Assembly (NCBI GenBank): GCA_004297775.1
Contig: SCUE01000031.1
Span: forward strand, 62,001 to 126,000
From: Chloroflexota bacterium
GTDB taxonomy: Bacteria > Chloroflexota > UBA6077 > FW602-bin22
Length of the DNA: 64,000 nucleotides
Direction of reading: 5' to 3'
A program made the translations under genes and the position numbers. This document shows, piece after piece, positions 35,183-42,855 of this stretch. Position 1 is the first letter of the stretch; each line of letters opens with the position of its first letter. A model generated the notes under the pieces. The model did no database searches and was not told the DNA's origin. It was given only the letters and a program-made list of their open reading frames with translations.

Positions 35183-36430
35183 CTACCTCGCAGCAATCAC
35201 TTGGCGCGCCTGCCACGCCATTTCGAACTCGCCGAACGATGCACGAATTTCGATCGGCGGCGCAACCTCGTTCGCAACCGCCTCCTGCGTCTTCAGTCCG
35301 TTCCCGGTCACGTAGGCGACGGTGGCCTCATCGGGTCGAATCGTGCCATTTTCGACCAGTCGCTTCAAGACCGCAATCGTGACACCGCCGGCCGCCTCCG
35401 TGAAGATGCCTTCGGTTTCGGCCAGCATCTTGATCCCGGCGACGATCTCTTCGTCTGTCACCGCGGCGGCGCTTCCGCCAGACTGCTTGATCAGCTTCAG
35501 TACGTAGTAGCCGTCGGCCGGGTTGCCCAGCGCGAGAGACTTCGCGATGCCGGACGGTTTCACGGGGGCGACGACCGACTCGCCGGCTTCCCACGCATTG
35601 ACGACAGGCGCGCATCCGCTGGCCTGGGCGGCGCTCATGCGCGGTGGGCCGTTGCTAATCAGACCTACCTGCTGGAGTTCGTTGAACCCCTTCCAGACCT
35701 TGCTGAACAGCGATCCGGATCCGATCGGCACGACGACGTGGTCCGGTGCGCGCCAGCCGAGCTGCTCCGCGACCTCGAACGCCAGCGTCTTGGATCCCTC
35801 AGCGTAGTACGGCCGGATGTTGATGTTGACGAATGCCCAATCGTCGTAGTTGTCGGCGATCTCCGAGCAGAGTCGATTTACGTCGTCATAGTGGCCGTCG
35901 ACCGCGATCAGAGTCGGGTTGTAGATCGCAGCGCCAAGGATCTTGCCCGCCTCGAGTCCGGCCGGGATGAAAACGCAGGCGCGCATTCCCGCCCGAGCCG
36001 CGTGCGCCGCGACGGAGCAGGCGAGGTTCCCGGTCGATGCACACGACAGGACCTTGTACCCGAGTTCGCGAGCCCGAGTCGACGCGACCGACACGACGCG
36101 GTCCTTGAACGAGTACGAAGGATTGACGCTGTCGTTCTTGATCCAAAGTTCGCGAAGCCCGAGCTTGCGTGCCAAATTGTTTGAGCGCAGGAGTGGCGTG
36201 AATCCTCCGCCGATGTCCACCACGTCGTCGCCTTCGACCGGCAGAAGATCGCGATAGCGCCAGATTGTGGCTGGCCCTCGGGCGATGCGTTCCGGCGACA
36301 CCAGGTCGCGAATCACATCGTAGTCGTACTCGACTTCCAGCGGACCGAAGCAGTCCTCACAGACGTACTGGGCTTCCAGCGGTTGACAATGCCCGCACTC
36401 GCGGCACTTCAATCCCAGGACACGCTTCAC
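35183..36430 (-). CDS. thrC: threonine synthase
   Basis: A 415-residue PLP enzyme that converts O-phosphohomoserine to threonine. It has the N-terminal zinc ribbon (C9xxC12, C24xxC27), the PLP lysine in PSYSFKDRV, the phosphate loop CASTGNLACSVAAH and C-terminal VTGNGLK. This is the better threonine synthase candidate of the two in the window. The GTG start has an extended -10 box (TGCTACCAT) ending 8 nt upstream. Fixed linkage to a MoaD-like carrier raises the alternative that the pair makes a sulfur amino acid, as CysM/CysO do, but the sequence alone favours threonine synthase. Confidence 0.9.
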   Translation of the reverse strand: MKRVLGLKCRECGHCQPLEAQYVCEDCFGPLEVEYDYDVIRDLVSPERIARGPATIWRYRDLLPVEGDDVVDIGGGFTPLLRSNNLARKLGLRELWIKNDSVNPSYSFKDRVVSVASTRARELGYKVLSCASTGNLACSVAAHAARAGMRACVFIPAGLEAGKILGAAIYNPTLIAVDGHYDDVNRLCSEIADNYDDWAFVNINIRPYYAEGSKTLAFEVAEQLGWRAPDHVVVPIGSGSLFSKVWKGFNELQQVGLISNGPPRMSAAQASGCAPVVNAWEAGESVVAPVKPSGIAKSLALGNPADGYYVLKLIKQSGGSAAAVTDEEIVAGIKMLAETEGIFTEAAGGVTIAVLKRLVENGTIRPDEATVAYVTGNGLKTQEAVANEVAPPIEIRASFGEFEMAWQARQVIAAR

Positions 36431-36438
36431 GTCGGCCG

Positions 36439-36444
36439 ATGGTA
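36439..36444 (-). promoter_or_regulatory. extended -10 box, leaderless, for thrC-moaD
   Basis: TGCTACCAT on the minus strand ends 8 nt before the GTG at 36430. The hexamer is identical to the one before the TPP-enzyme genes at 8621. Confidence 0.55.
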
Positions 36445-36523
36445 GCAGAAGGCCATCCGTACTACCCCTTCGTAGCCGGAACGGTTGATAGTACGGCGAT
36501 CACCGGCGACGAGAATGATGGCT

Positions 36524-37720
36524 ATGATGCGACGGGAATTGGGTGCGGTTCCGATCGGCGCTCGGCTGGCACTTCCAGTCTACAACGACCGAGGCGCAGT
36601 CTGGCTGAAGTCCGGCACTGAACTAACCGAGCGCTACATCGAACTGCTCCGTTCGCGCGGCGTCGCGGTCGTCCACGTCGATCACGACGGAACTGAGGGT
36701 ATCGCGGCGCGCGAACTGTTGACCGACGAGACGCGTGGTTCGGCGCTCGCGGCCGTCGCCTACGCCCTGGACGAGTGTGAACAGGCGGCCGATCGAATGC
36801 GCTCGCAGTCGGTCGACGATCTGGAGGACTGGTCACGGACGCGCGATGGATTCGCGGCCTTGCGAGCGATGCGATTCCCTGAACGGTTGCGCGAAATTGC
36901 GCCACGAATCGTGGCCGAGGTTGTCGGCTCGACCGGGCCGCTGGCGATCGCGACGCCGAAGGGGCGAGACGGCTACCTGCTTTCGCATGCAGTCGACGTG
37001 GCGGCGACAGCGGTGATGATTGGCCGTGCACTCGGACTGGCCCGCGAGAGTCTGGTCACGCTGGCGCAGGGCTGCTTATCGATGGACATCGGCCTGAGCC
37101 TCATCGATCGTTCGATTCTCGATAAGCCGGGACCGTTGACCGGGATCGAGCGCCTGGCAGTACAGGATCACCCTCGACTCGGCTACGCGATCCTGCGGAC
37201 GCTCCGTCCGGCCGACATCCTCGCGAACAACATCGCGCTACAGCATCACGAACGGCAGGACGGGCGCGGTTATCCCCGCGGGCTGACCGGCGTCAATCGC
37301 GTGCATTTGGACCCATTCGATCCGCGCCGGGGGAAGATCATCCTGCTCGCGGAAATCGCGGCCGTCGCGGATGTCTACGACGCGCTCTGCTCCAACCGGC
37401 CACAGAGAGCGGCACTCACTCCGGAAGGTGTTGTGGCGACGATGCGGCGCCTTTCTGGGACGCACCTCAACGACGTCATCGTCGACGAGTTCCTGCGGAT
37501 TGCTCCGGTGTACGCCGTCGGGCAGGTCGTGTATGTCGAGGGATCGAGCATCGGACGTGTTCGCGGAGTCGTGGCGCGACCGAACCGGCACGCGCCCGAT
37601 CGGCCGATCGTACGGGTGATCCAGGATGCCGATGGAACTCCGGTGACGCCGTTCGAGATCGATCTCGCCGCCGCGCCAAGATTGGCGATTCGCGGCGCCC
37701 CGTTGTCCGAGGCGGCCTGA
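36524..37720 (+). CDS. HD-GYP-like protein with degenerate HD pair
   Basis: The protein, of about 398 residues, has a small N-terminal domain (ALPVYNDRGAVWLKSGTELTERYIELL) as in many HD-GYP c-di-GMP phosphodiesterases, then an HD-GYP fold with SHAVDVAATAV and HHERQDGRGYPRG. The central LLHDIGK motif is altered to LSMDIGL (M187, D188), so one metal-binding histidine and the lysine are lost and activity is doubtful. It may act as a c-di-GMP or partner-binding pseudoenzyme. The start is uncertain: ATG 36524 or 36527, or TTG 36539, which would be leaderless after the TATGAT at 36523-36528. The intact homolog lies at the right edge of the window. Confidence 0.82.
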   Translation: MMRRELGAVPIGARLALPVYNDRGAVWLKSGTELTERYIELLRSRGVAVVHVDHDGTEGIAARELLTDETRGSALAAVAYALDECEQAADRMRSQSVDDLEDWSRTRDGFAALRAMRFPERLREIAPRIVAEVVGSTGPLAIATPKGRDGYLLSHAVDVAATAVMIGRALGLARESLVTLAQGCLSMDIGLSLIDRSILDKPGPLTGIERLAVQDHPRLGYAILRTLRPADILANNIALQHHERQDGRGYPRGLTGVNRVHLDPFDPRRGKIILLAEIAAVADVYDALCSNRPQRAALTPEGVVATMRRLSGTHLNDVIVDEFLRIAPVYAVGQVVYVEGSSIGRVRGVVARPNRHAPDRPIVRVIQDADGTPVTPFEIDLAAAPRLAIRGAPLSEAA

Positions 37721-37746
37721 AGCCGAGAACTCAATCCCCGGCGTGG

Positions 37747-37752
37747 TATGCT
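37747..37752 (+). promoter_or_regulatory. -10 box for the UspA gene run
   Basis: TATGCT ends 12 nt before the ATG at 37765, giving at most a very short leader; probably drives the overlapping genes to 39872. Confidence 0.4.
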
Positions 37753-37764
37753 GTCCCGAGACGA

Positions 37765-38277
37765 ATGGCGGCACGCGTACTCGTACCGCTCGACGGTACG
37801 CCGGCCGGCGAGGTTGTCCTGGCTCGGGTGGCCGAATTGGCGCGCGCTCTTCAGGCAGAGATCATTCTGATGCACGTCGTGCCGCCGCGCCGCGAGTCCG
37901 AACGACAATCCAGGACGATTCGTCCGCCGATCGGGCTTTTCGGCGCGCCATCCGTTCTCCCTGACTACTCGCCATCGTCAACGGTGCTCGGGTATCGCTA
38001 CGATCCGGCTGAGATCGAGAGCACGCGGCGGTATGTCGAGCGCGTGGCAGTGTGGCTGCAGGAGGAAGGCCTTATGGCATCCGCCGTGGTCGTGGAAGGC
38101 GTCGACATCGCGGCGGCAGTCGTCAGCGCGGCCCGCGATGCCGACTGGCTCGCCATCTCGGCCACGATGAATCCGTCGACGCTCGGGCGCGCCGTTTTCG
38201 GCTCGACGCTAGAACGGCTACTGCGCGAATCGCCGATACCGATTCTGTTTGTCCGCGTGCCCGATGCAGAGAATTGA
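37765..38277 (+). CDS. universal stress protein (UspA family)
   Basis: A single-domain UspA-fold protein of 170 residues: RVLVPLDGTPAGEVVLARVAELA at the N-terminus, EIILMHVV, then ADWLAISATMNPSTLGRAVFGSTLERLLRESPIPILFVR. The ATP-binding Gx2Gx9G(S/T) motif is only partly kept: the first glycine region reads ATMNPSTLGR, while the later GST is present, so ATP binding is uncertain. An insertion after strand 2 (residues about 42-80) is longer than usual. It overlaps the next gene by 14 bp, implying coupled translation. Confidence 0.88.
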   Translation: MAARVLVPLDGTPAGEVVLARVAELARALQAEIILMHVVPPRRESERQSRTIRPPIGLFGAPSVLPDYSPSSTVLGYRYDPAEIESTRRYVERVAVWLQEEGLMASAVVVEGVDIAAAVVSAARDADWLAISATMNPSTLGRAVFGSTLERLLRESPIPILFVRVPDAEN

Positions 38278-38701
38278 GCGCTCGATCGAGATCAAGGCCG
38301 ATCCGGCCGTAGTCTTCGACTTCGTAGCCGATCCGCTTGGGGCGCTTTCCTGGATGCACAACGTCACGCGATTCGAGCCAGAGAGCAGTGGGCCGCCATT
38401 GGTGGGCGCCCGAGTCACTGCCAGCGCGATTATCCTGGGCATACCGCTAACGACGACACTCGAGGTCACTGATGTCGATCGCCCTCACCGCCTCGCGTCA
38501 TCGACCGCCGGACGATTGCGAACGCGTTCGATCTGGGAATTCGCGCCGATTCTCGATGGTACGCGCGTCACCTTTATCGGCGAGTATGATGTCCCGGCCG
38601 CGCTCCTTCGGTTGATTGGCGGGCCGATGGCCTTGCAGGAGCTCGAATCGAGCGCGGAGACATCACTGCGAAACCTCAAGTCCAGGATCGAGGAGCGATG
38701 A
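38264..38701 (+). CDS. SRPBCC (START-like) domain protein
   Basis: A 145-residue protein of the polyketide-cyclase/dehydrase-like SRPBCC superfamily: RIERSIEIKADPAVVFDFVADPLGALSW, then beta strands with TRSIWEFAPILDGTRVTFIGEY and the long C-terminal helix. These bind hydrophobic ligands in a deep pocket; the ligand is unknown. Its ATG lies inside the uspA gene (14-bp overlap) and its stop overlaps the next ATG (ATGA), so it is the middle of a coupled operon. Confidence 0.82.
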   Translation: MQRIERSIEIKADPAVVFDFVADPLGALSWMHNVTRFEPESSGPPLVGARVTASAIILGIPLTTTLEVTDVDRPHRLASSTAGRLRTRSIWEFAPILDGTRVTFIGEYDVPAALLRLIGGPMALQELESSAETSLRNLKSRIEER

Positions 38702-38943
38702 CGACTGACGATGCGAGGATCCCAGACGGGAAGCCGGCGAGCGTCGGGGCGTGGAGGCGCGCACGGGGATTCGCCGATCGCCACCCCTTGCTCCTATCGT
38801 GGGTCGTCCTCGCCGTCGCGATGGTGGCCATCCTCGTGTACACGTCGCGCGACGTCGGCCTATTGCCGACACAGCTTCTCTCCATGGTGATCGCGACGAT
38901 TCTCGTCGCCGGTGCCTGCGTGTGGATCATCAGCTGGGACTAG
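38698..38943 (+). CDS. small two-span membrane protein
   Basis: An 81-residue protein with two hydrophobic segments (LLLSWVVLAVAMVAILVY, about 31-48, and LLSMVIATILVAGACVWII, about 60-78). The ATG overlaps the stop of the SRPBCC gene. No family is recognised. The following CorA-like frame probably starts within its last codons. Confidence 0.65.
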   Translation: MTTDDARIPDGKPASVGAWRRARGFADRHPLLLSWVVLAVAMVAILVYTSRDVGLLPTQLLSMVIATILVAGACVWIISWD

Positions 38944-39872
38944 ACGAACCCGGCGAGCGATCGCGCGTTTCATCGCTCGCGCACGGATCGTGCACTTTCG
39001 TCGTCGCGGAGCGTCCGACCGAGGGCGATCTGGAGGCAATCGCGTCACGCTATCTTCTCCATCCGCTGAATATCGAAGACCTGACGACGCCATTCGAGCG
39101 CGCGCGCATCGACCGTCGCGACGAATACGACTTCATCGTCCTGCATTTCCCGGTGCTGATGGCGCGCCCCGATCGCCTCGCTCGCGCGGAACTGCATCTC
39201 GTCCTTGGACGGCAGTTCCTGATCGTCGTACACGACGGCGAGCTTCGTCGAATCGTCGCCCTGTTCGAGGAGCTACGGCTGAGTGAGAGCGCGCGCGACA
39301 CGATGATGGCGAGTCCGGCCCGACTGGCGTACGAGATCGTGTCGCGGCTGGCCGCGAGCGCATCGGCCCCGATCGCTCGCGTGTCCGAAGGCACTGAGCG
39401 CATCCAGCGGCGTCTGTTCTCGGACGAGGCCGATGACCTCATCCGCGACATCGTCGATGTCCGGCGCGAGATCATCGATCTCCGACGGATGGTTCGGCCG
39501 TCGGCGCGCGTCGTCGACGAGATGGCGGAACGCGGACTCGCCGCGACCCCAGAAATGGCCGCATACTGGGACGATGCGTCCGATCAGATGCACGAACTGG
39601 TCGATGATGTCGATCGGGTGGCGGATCAACTCGAAGCCCTGAGCGTCAGTCGCGACCAACTGACGTCGACGCGCTCGACGCGACAGATGCGCGTCCTGAC
39701 GATCATGTCGACGGTCATGCTGCCGTTGGCGGTGATCTCCGGCGTCTACGGAATGAACGTGCGGGGCCTACCGGGAGCCGACACCGACTGGGGGCTGCCG
39801 GCGGCATTGATCGGAATGGGCTCAGTCGTAACGGCCATGGTCGGCATCTTGCGCTGGCGCCGATGGCTGTAG
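38922..39872 (+). CDS. CorA-like magnesium/metal transporter
   Basis: About 316 residues of the CorA 2-TM-GxN family. The C-terminus has TM1 TIMSTVMLPLAVISGVYGMN, ending in the invariant GMN selectivity motif, then a short loop and TM2. The N-terminal cytoplasmic part has the family's acidic alpha/beta domain and long helix. The start is uncertain: in-frame candidates are GTG 38922 and CTG 38934, since the preceding gene stops at 38943. The length fits CorA well. It probably imports Mg2+ or effluxes a divalent metal. Confidence 0.85.
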   Translation: MDHQLGLDEPGERSRVSSLAHGSCTFVVAERPTEGDLEAIASRYLLHPLNIEDLTTPFERARIDRRDEYDFIVLHFPVLMARPDRLARAELHLVLGRQFLIVVHDGELRRIVALFEELRLSESARDTMMASPARLAYEIVSRLAASASAPIARVSEGTERIQRRLFSDEADDLIRDIVDVRREIIDLRRMVRPSARVVDEMAERGLAATPEMAAYWDDASDQMHELVDDVDRVADQLEALSVSRDQLTSTRSTRQMRVLTIMSTVMLPLAVISGVYGMNVRGLPGADTDWGLPAALIGMGSVVTAMVGILRWRRWL

Positions 39873-39934
39873 GGTAGACAGACGGCGACGGCCGAAGGGA
39901 CCGTCCGTGACGGCGCCTTCGAGAACGCGGCCTA

Positions 39935-40759
39935 TTAGAGCGCGACTTTGTCGATCCGGTAGCGAGCGATGCCTCCCGGCGCCTCGACTTCGACGATTTC
40001 GCCGGCGGAACGATCGAGGACGGCTCGACCGACCGGAGACGCGACGGAGATTCGGCCATCTTTCGGGTTGGCCTCGTTTGGCGATACCAGCCGGTACTCG
40101 AGGTCTTCCTTCTCTTCGATGTCGTGCAAGACGATGCGCGAGCCGAGCGAAACGCGACCGCCAGTGCGGGTGTTTCCGTCGATGATCTCGGCTCGGGCGA
40201 GAATCGCCTGAAGCTGGCGGATGCGCGCCTCGACTTCCGCCTGATGCTGCTTCGCGGCGTCGAATGGCGCGTTCTCTCGGAAGTCCTTGTCGATCCGCGC
40301 TTCTTGCAGGTCATGCGCGATCTCTGGTCGCTTCACGGTGATGAGAGTGTCGAGCTCCTCTTGCAGACGCTGGAATCCATCGGCCGTGAGCATCTCGTGG
40401 CTCCGCAACTCGACACGCTCGTTGCCCCGCCCGACACCGCCACGCGCACGCGAACCGGTGCGCCGGATGCGGATGAACTTGCCGTAGTTGATGTCGGTGA
40501 GGCTCTTCTTGTGTGCGTAGGCGAGGAACAGCTTGATGGGTTCGAGACGTCGGCTGTCCGCGCCGGTCCGTTCGAAATCTTCCTGAAACTTCTCAACGAT
40601 CTGGGCCGTCAGATCGGCGGTCGCGACGCGCTCGAGATCGCGCACAAAGCGGTTGAGTTCTTGTTGCTGAATCTGTTTGTCTTCGATGGTGAGTTCGCCG
40701 GTGTACCGGCCGACTGCCTCGCGAACTGTGATACTGATAACTTCGGTCACTATTGCCAT
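39935..40759 (-). CDS. GreA/GreB-like transcript cleavage factor with extra N-terminal domain
   Basis: Residues about 118-274 are a full GreA: the coiled-coil with MLTADGFQRLQEELDTL and the tip DFRENAPFDAAKQHQ, which keeps the catalytic acidic residues, then the C-terminal FKBP-like domain (VSLGSRIVL...YRLVSPNEANP...ISVASPVGRAVLDRSAGEIVEVEAP). The first 110 or so residues are an additional helical domain with no family I recognise; normal GreA is about 158 residues. A strong Shine-Dalgarno (GGGAGG, 5 nt) supports the ATG. It is the last gene of a plsX-fabF-NERD-greA-like operon. Confidence 0.85.
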   Translation of the reverse strand: MAIVTEVISITVREAVGRYTGELTIEDKQIQQQELNRFVRDLERVATADLTAQIVEKFQEDFERTGADSRRLEPIKLFLAYAHKKSLTDINYGKFIRIRRTGSRARGGVGRGNERVELRSHEMLTADGFQRLQEELDTLITVKRPEIAHDLQEARIDKDFRENAPFDAAKQHQAEVEARIRQLQAILARAEIIDGNTRTGGRVSLGSRIVLHDIEEKEDLEYRLVSPNEANPKDGRISVASPVGRAVLDRSAGEIVEVEAPGGIARYRIDKVAL

Positions 40760-40771
40760 TATGCCTCCCGC

Positions 40772-41590
40772 CTATTTGCCCGACTTGAGTTTTGCCGCCG
40801 CGCGCGGGCGCTTCCGCTTCGCGGCAGGCCGATCGATCGCTTCGCCGGCACTGACCGGCTCGCCTTCGATGGCGGCCTCCTGGATGAGTTGCACCTCAAG
40901 GCGGCGCATTGCGTCGCCCGGCGCCTTGTTCGAACCGAGGAGTGCCTTCAATTCGCCTCGGCAGTCGCGCGCGTGGCAAACCCGAATCGTCGGATTCTCG
41001 ATTGAAAGCGACACGCGCGAGTGGGTGAAAACCACGGCCGGCTCGACCGGTATCTGAGCGGCAATCTCGGCGCCAAGCCGCTGCGCGAGCATTGCGCGAA
41101 CTGATTCCACGCCGCGCAACGCGTCCTTGGTCGGGTTCCCGAGCGCCCCTTCGCTGATGAACTGAAGCCAGCCGAAAAGGCCACGCTTACGCGACCATCG
41201 GTCGCCCGTGACGACGATGTCGCCGATATAGGGACGCGTTTCGACCACGACGCATCCGTTCGGCGTCAGCAGCAAGTGGTCGACCGGCAGATTTGATACG
41301 TAGTTGAACAGGATCGCACGCGTGTCAAACGTCTTCAGGTTGATCGCAAGTACTTCGTCGGCTCGCGGCCGGACACTAAACCGGAGCCAGCTTCCCTTGC
41401 CGACCGAGATCAAAAGGTAGCCCACAACCAATGCGGCGTACGAGACGAGGATCGCGTTCGGATCCTGACCGCCAACGCCGAACGCCGAGTATGCAAGACC
41501 GCCCAACAGAATCGCGAACCCGCCGAGAGTCGAGAAACGACCAAAGCGCGCTCGGTTCTTGATGAGTCCGCGATTATTGACAACCCGCAG
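40772..41590 (-). CDS. NERD-domain membrane protein, probable CTG start
   Basis: A NERD (nuclease-related) domain protein of about 272 residues. Two hydrophobic segments (RFSTLGGFAILLGGLAYSAFGVGG and ILVSYAALVVGYLLISV) precede the NERD core: NLPVDHLLLTPNGCVVVETRPYIGDI. The core Asp and Glu are present, but the usual E-x-K reads E-T-R, so nuclease activity is doubtful. A basic tail (AAKRKRPRAAAKLKSGK) ends it. The first TTG in frame (41506) would cut the first hydrophobic segment. CTG at 41590 has GGAGG exactly 6 nt upstream and lies 15 bp after the fabF stop, so I annotate that start. Confidence 0.72.
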   Translation of the reverse strand: MRVVNNRGLIKNRARFGRFSTLGGFAILLGGLAYSAFGVGGQDPNAILVSYAALVVGYLLISVGKGSWLRFSVRPRADEVLAINLKTFDTRAILFNYVSNLPVDHLLLTPNGCVVVETRPYIGDIVVTGDRWSRKRGLFGWLQFISEGALGNPTKDALRGVESVRAMLAQRLGAEIAAQIPVEPAVVFTHSRVSLSIENPTIRVCHARDCRGELKALLGSNKAPGDAMRRLEVQLIQEAAIEGEPVSAGEAIDRPAAKRKRPRAAAKLKSGK

Positions 41591-41605
41591 CCACGTCCTC
41601 CATGA

Positions 41606-42853
41606 CTAAGCCGAGTATCTCCGAAACGCCAGCACGACGTTCTGGCCACCGAAACCGAACGATTCCGAGATCGCAACCTCCACCGGCGCGGCTCGTGCCA
41701 CGTTCGGCACGTAGTCCAGGTCGCAAGCAGGGTCGCGCGACTCCTGATTGATGGTCGGGTGGATCTTAGCATCCCGAATCGTCAGTACCGTTGCCACGGC
41801 CTCGATTGCCCCAGACGCGCCCATCGAATGTCCAATCATTGATTTCGTGGAGCTGATCGGTATCTCGTGGGCGCGCTCACCGAAGACGTTCTTCAGCGCG
41901 CGAGTCTCAGCGGCGTCGCCAGCCGGGGTGGATGTCGCGTGCGCGTTCACATAGTCCACGTCTTCCGGTCGCAGATCGCCGTCTGCCAGCGCGCGTTTGA
42001 TCGCCAGAGCGGCGCCGCGGCCATCCGGATCCGGTGCGACCATGTGGAATGCGTCCGACGAGCATCCATAACCGGTTAGCTCGGCGAAGATCGGCGCCCT
42101 CCGCCGCCGGGCATGCTCCAATTCTTCGAGGATCAGCGTCGCGGCGCCCTCGGCTGGCACCAGGCCGTCACGGCCGGCGTCGAACGGACGCGATGCGCGT
42201 TCCGGATCGTCGTTTCGCTGTGAAAGCGCCCGAATCGAGCAGAATCCGGCCAGTCCGGTTTCGCAAATCGACGCTTCGGTCCCGCAGGCGATCATCACGT
42301 CGGCCGCGCCGCGTCGGATGACCTCGCTCGCCTCACCGATCGCGTGGGCGCCGGCCGCGCACGCGGTGATGATCGTCGAGCTGTACGCACGCGCGCCGAA
42401 CGTTCGGCTGAGCTGGCCGGCCGCCATGTTCGGCATCATCTGAGGCAGGAAGAAGGGGCTGAGACGAATGCCGCCTCGATCGCGGATCAGGTGGACGCCG
42501 TCCTCGATTGTTTGCAACGATCCGATCCCGGTACCAACGAGGACGCCGACCCGTTCCTGGTCCCAACACGCCGGATCGAGGCATGCTCGCTTGAGCGCTT
42601 CCTCGGTGGTCGCCAGCGCGAACACGATGAATCGCGAGAGTCGCCGTATTTCCTTCTCGTCGACCGCCATCGGGCGCGCGTACGCGTCGACTTCGCCGGC
42701 CAGACGGGAGGGGTACGCGCTCGGATCGAAGGCGGTAATGACCCGGATGCCGGATCGGCCAGCCAGCAGGGCTTGCCAGGTCAAATCGGCGTTCTCCCCA
42801 ACCGGCGTGATCGCGCCGAATCCGGTGACGACGACGCGGCGCCGCGTCAGCAT
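41606..42853 (-). CDS. fabF: beta-ketoacyl-ACP synthase II (FabF)
   Basis: FabF elongates fatty acids by condensing acyl-ACP with malonyl-ACP. The 415-residue thiolase-fold enzyme has the Cys-His-His triad: C in ITACAAGAHAIGEA, H in VNAHATSTPAGDAAE and H in SMIGHSMGASGAIEA. Its ATG is 2 bp after the plsX stop, so lipid genes plsX and fabF are co-translated. No acpP or fabD is seen in the window. Confidence 0.97.
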   Translation of the reverse strand: MLTRRRVVVTGFGAITPVGENADLTWQALLAGRSGIRVITAFDPSAYPSRLAGEVDAYARPMAVDEKEIRRLSRFIVFALATTEEALKRACLDPACWDQERVGVLVGTGIGSLQTIEDGVHLIRDRGGIRLSPFFLPQMMPNMAAGQLSRTFGARAYSSTIITACAAGAHAIGEASEVIRRGAADVMIACGTEASICETGLAGFCSIRALSQRNDDPERASRPFDAGRDGLVPAEGAATLILEELEHARRRRAPIFAELTGYGCSSDAFHMVAPDPDGRGAALAIKRALADGDLRPEDVDYVNAHATSTPAGDAAETRALKNVFGERAHEIPISSTKSMIGHSMGASGAIEAVATVLTIRDAKIHPTINQESRDPACDLDYVPNVARAAPVEVAISESFGFGGQNVVLAFRRYSA

Positions 42854-42855
42854 TG

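Noticed and set aside
39873-39934. Possible hairpin terminator between the CorA-like and greA-like genes
   Set aside because: Only a 5-bp stem and no T-run; not convincing in GC-rich sequence.
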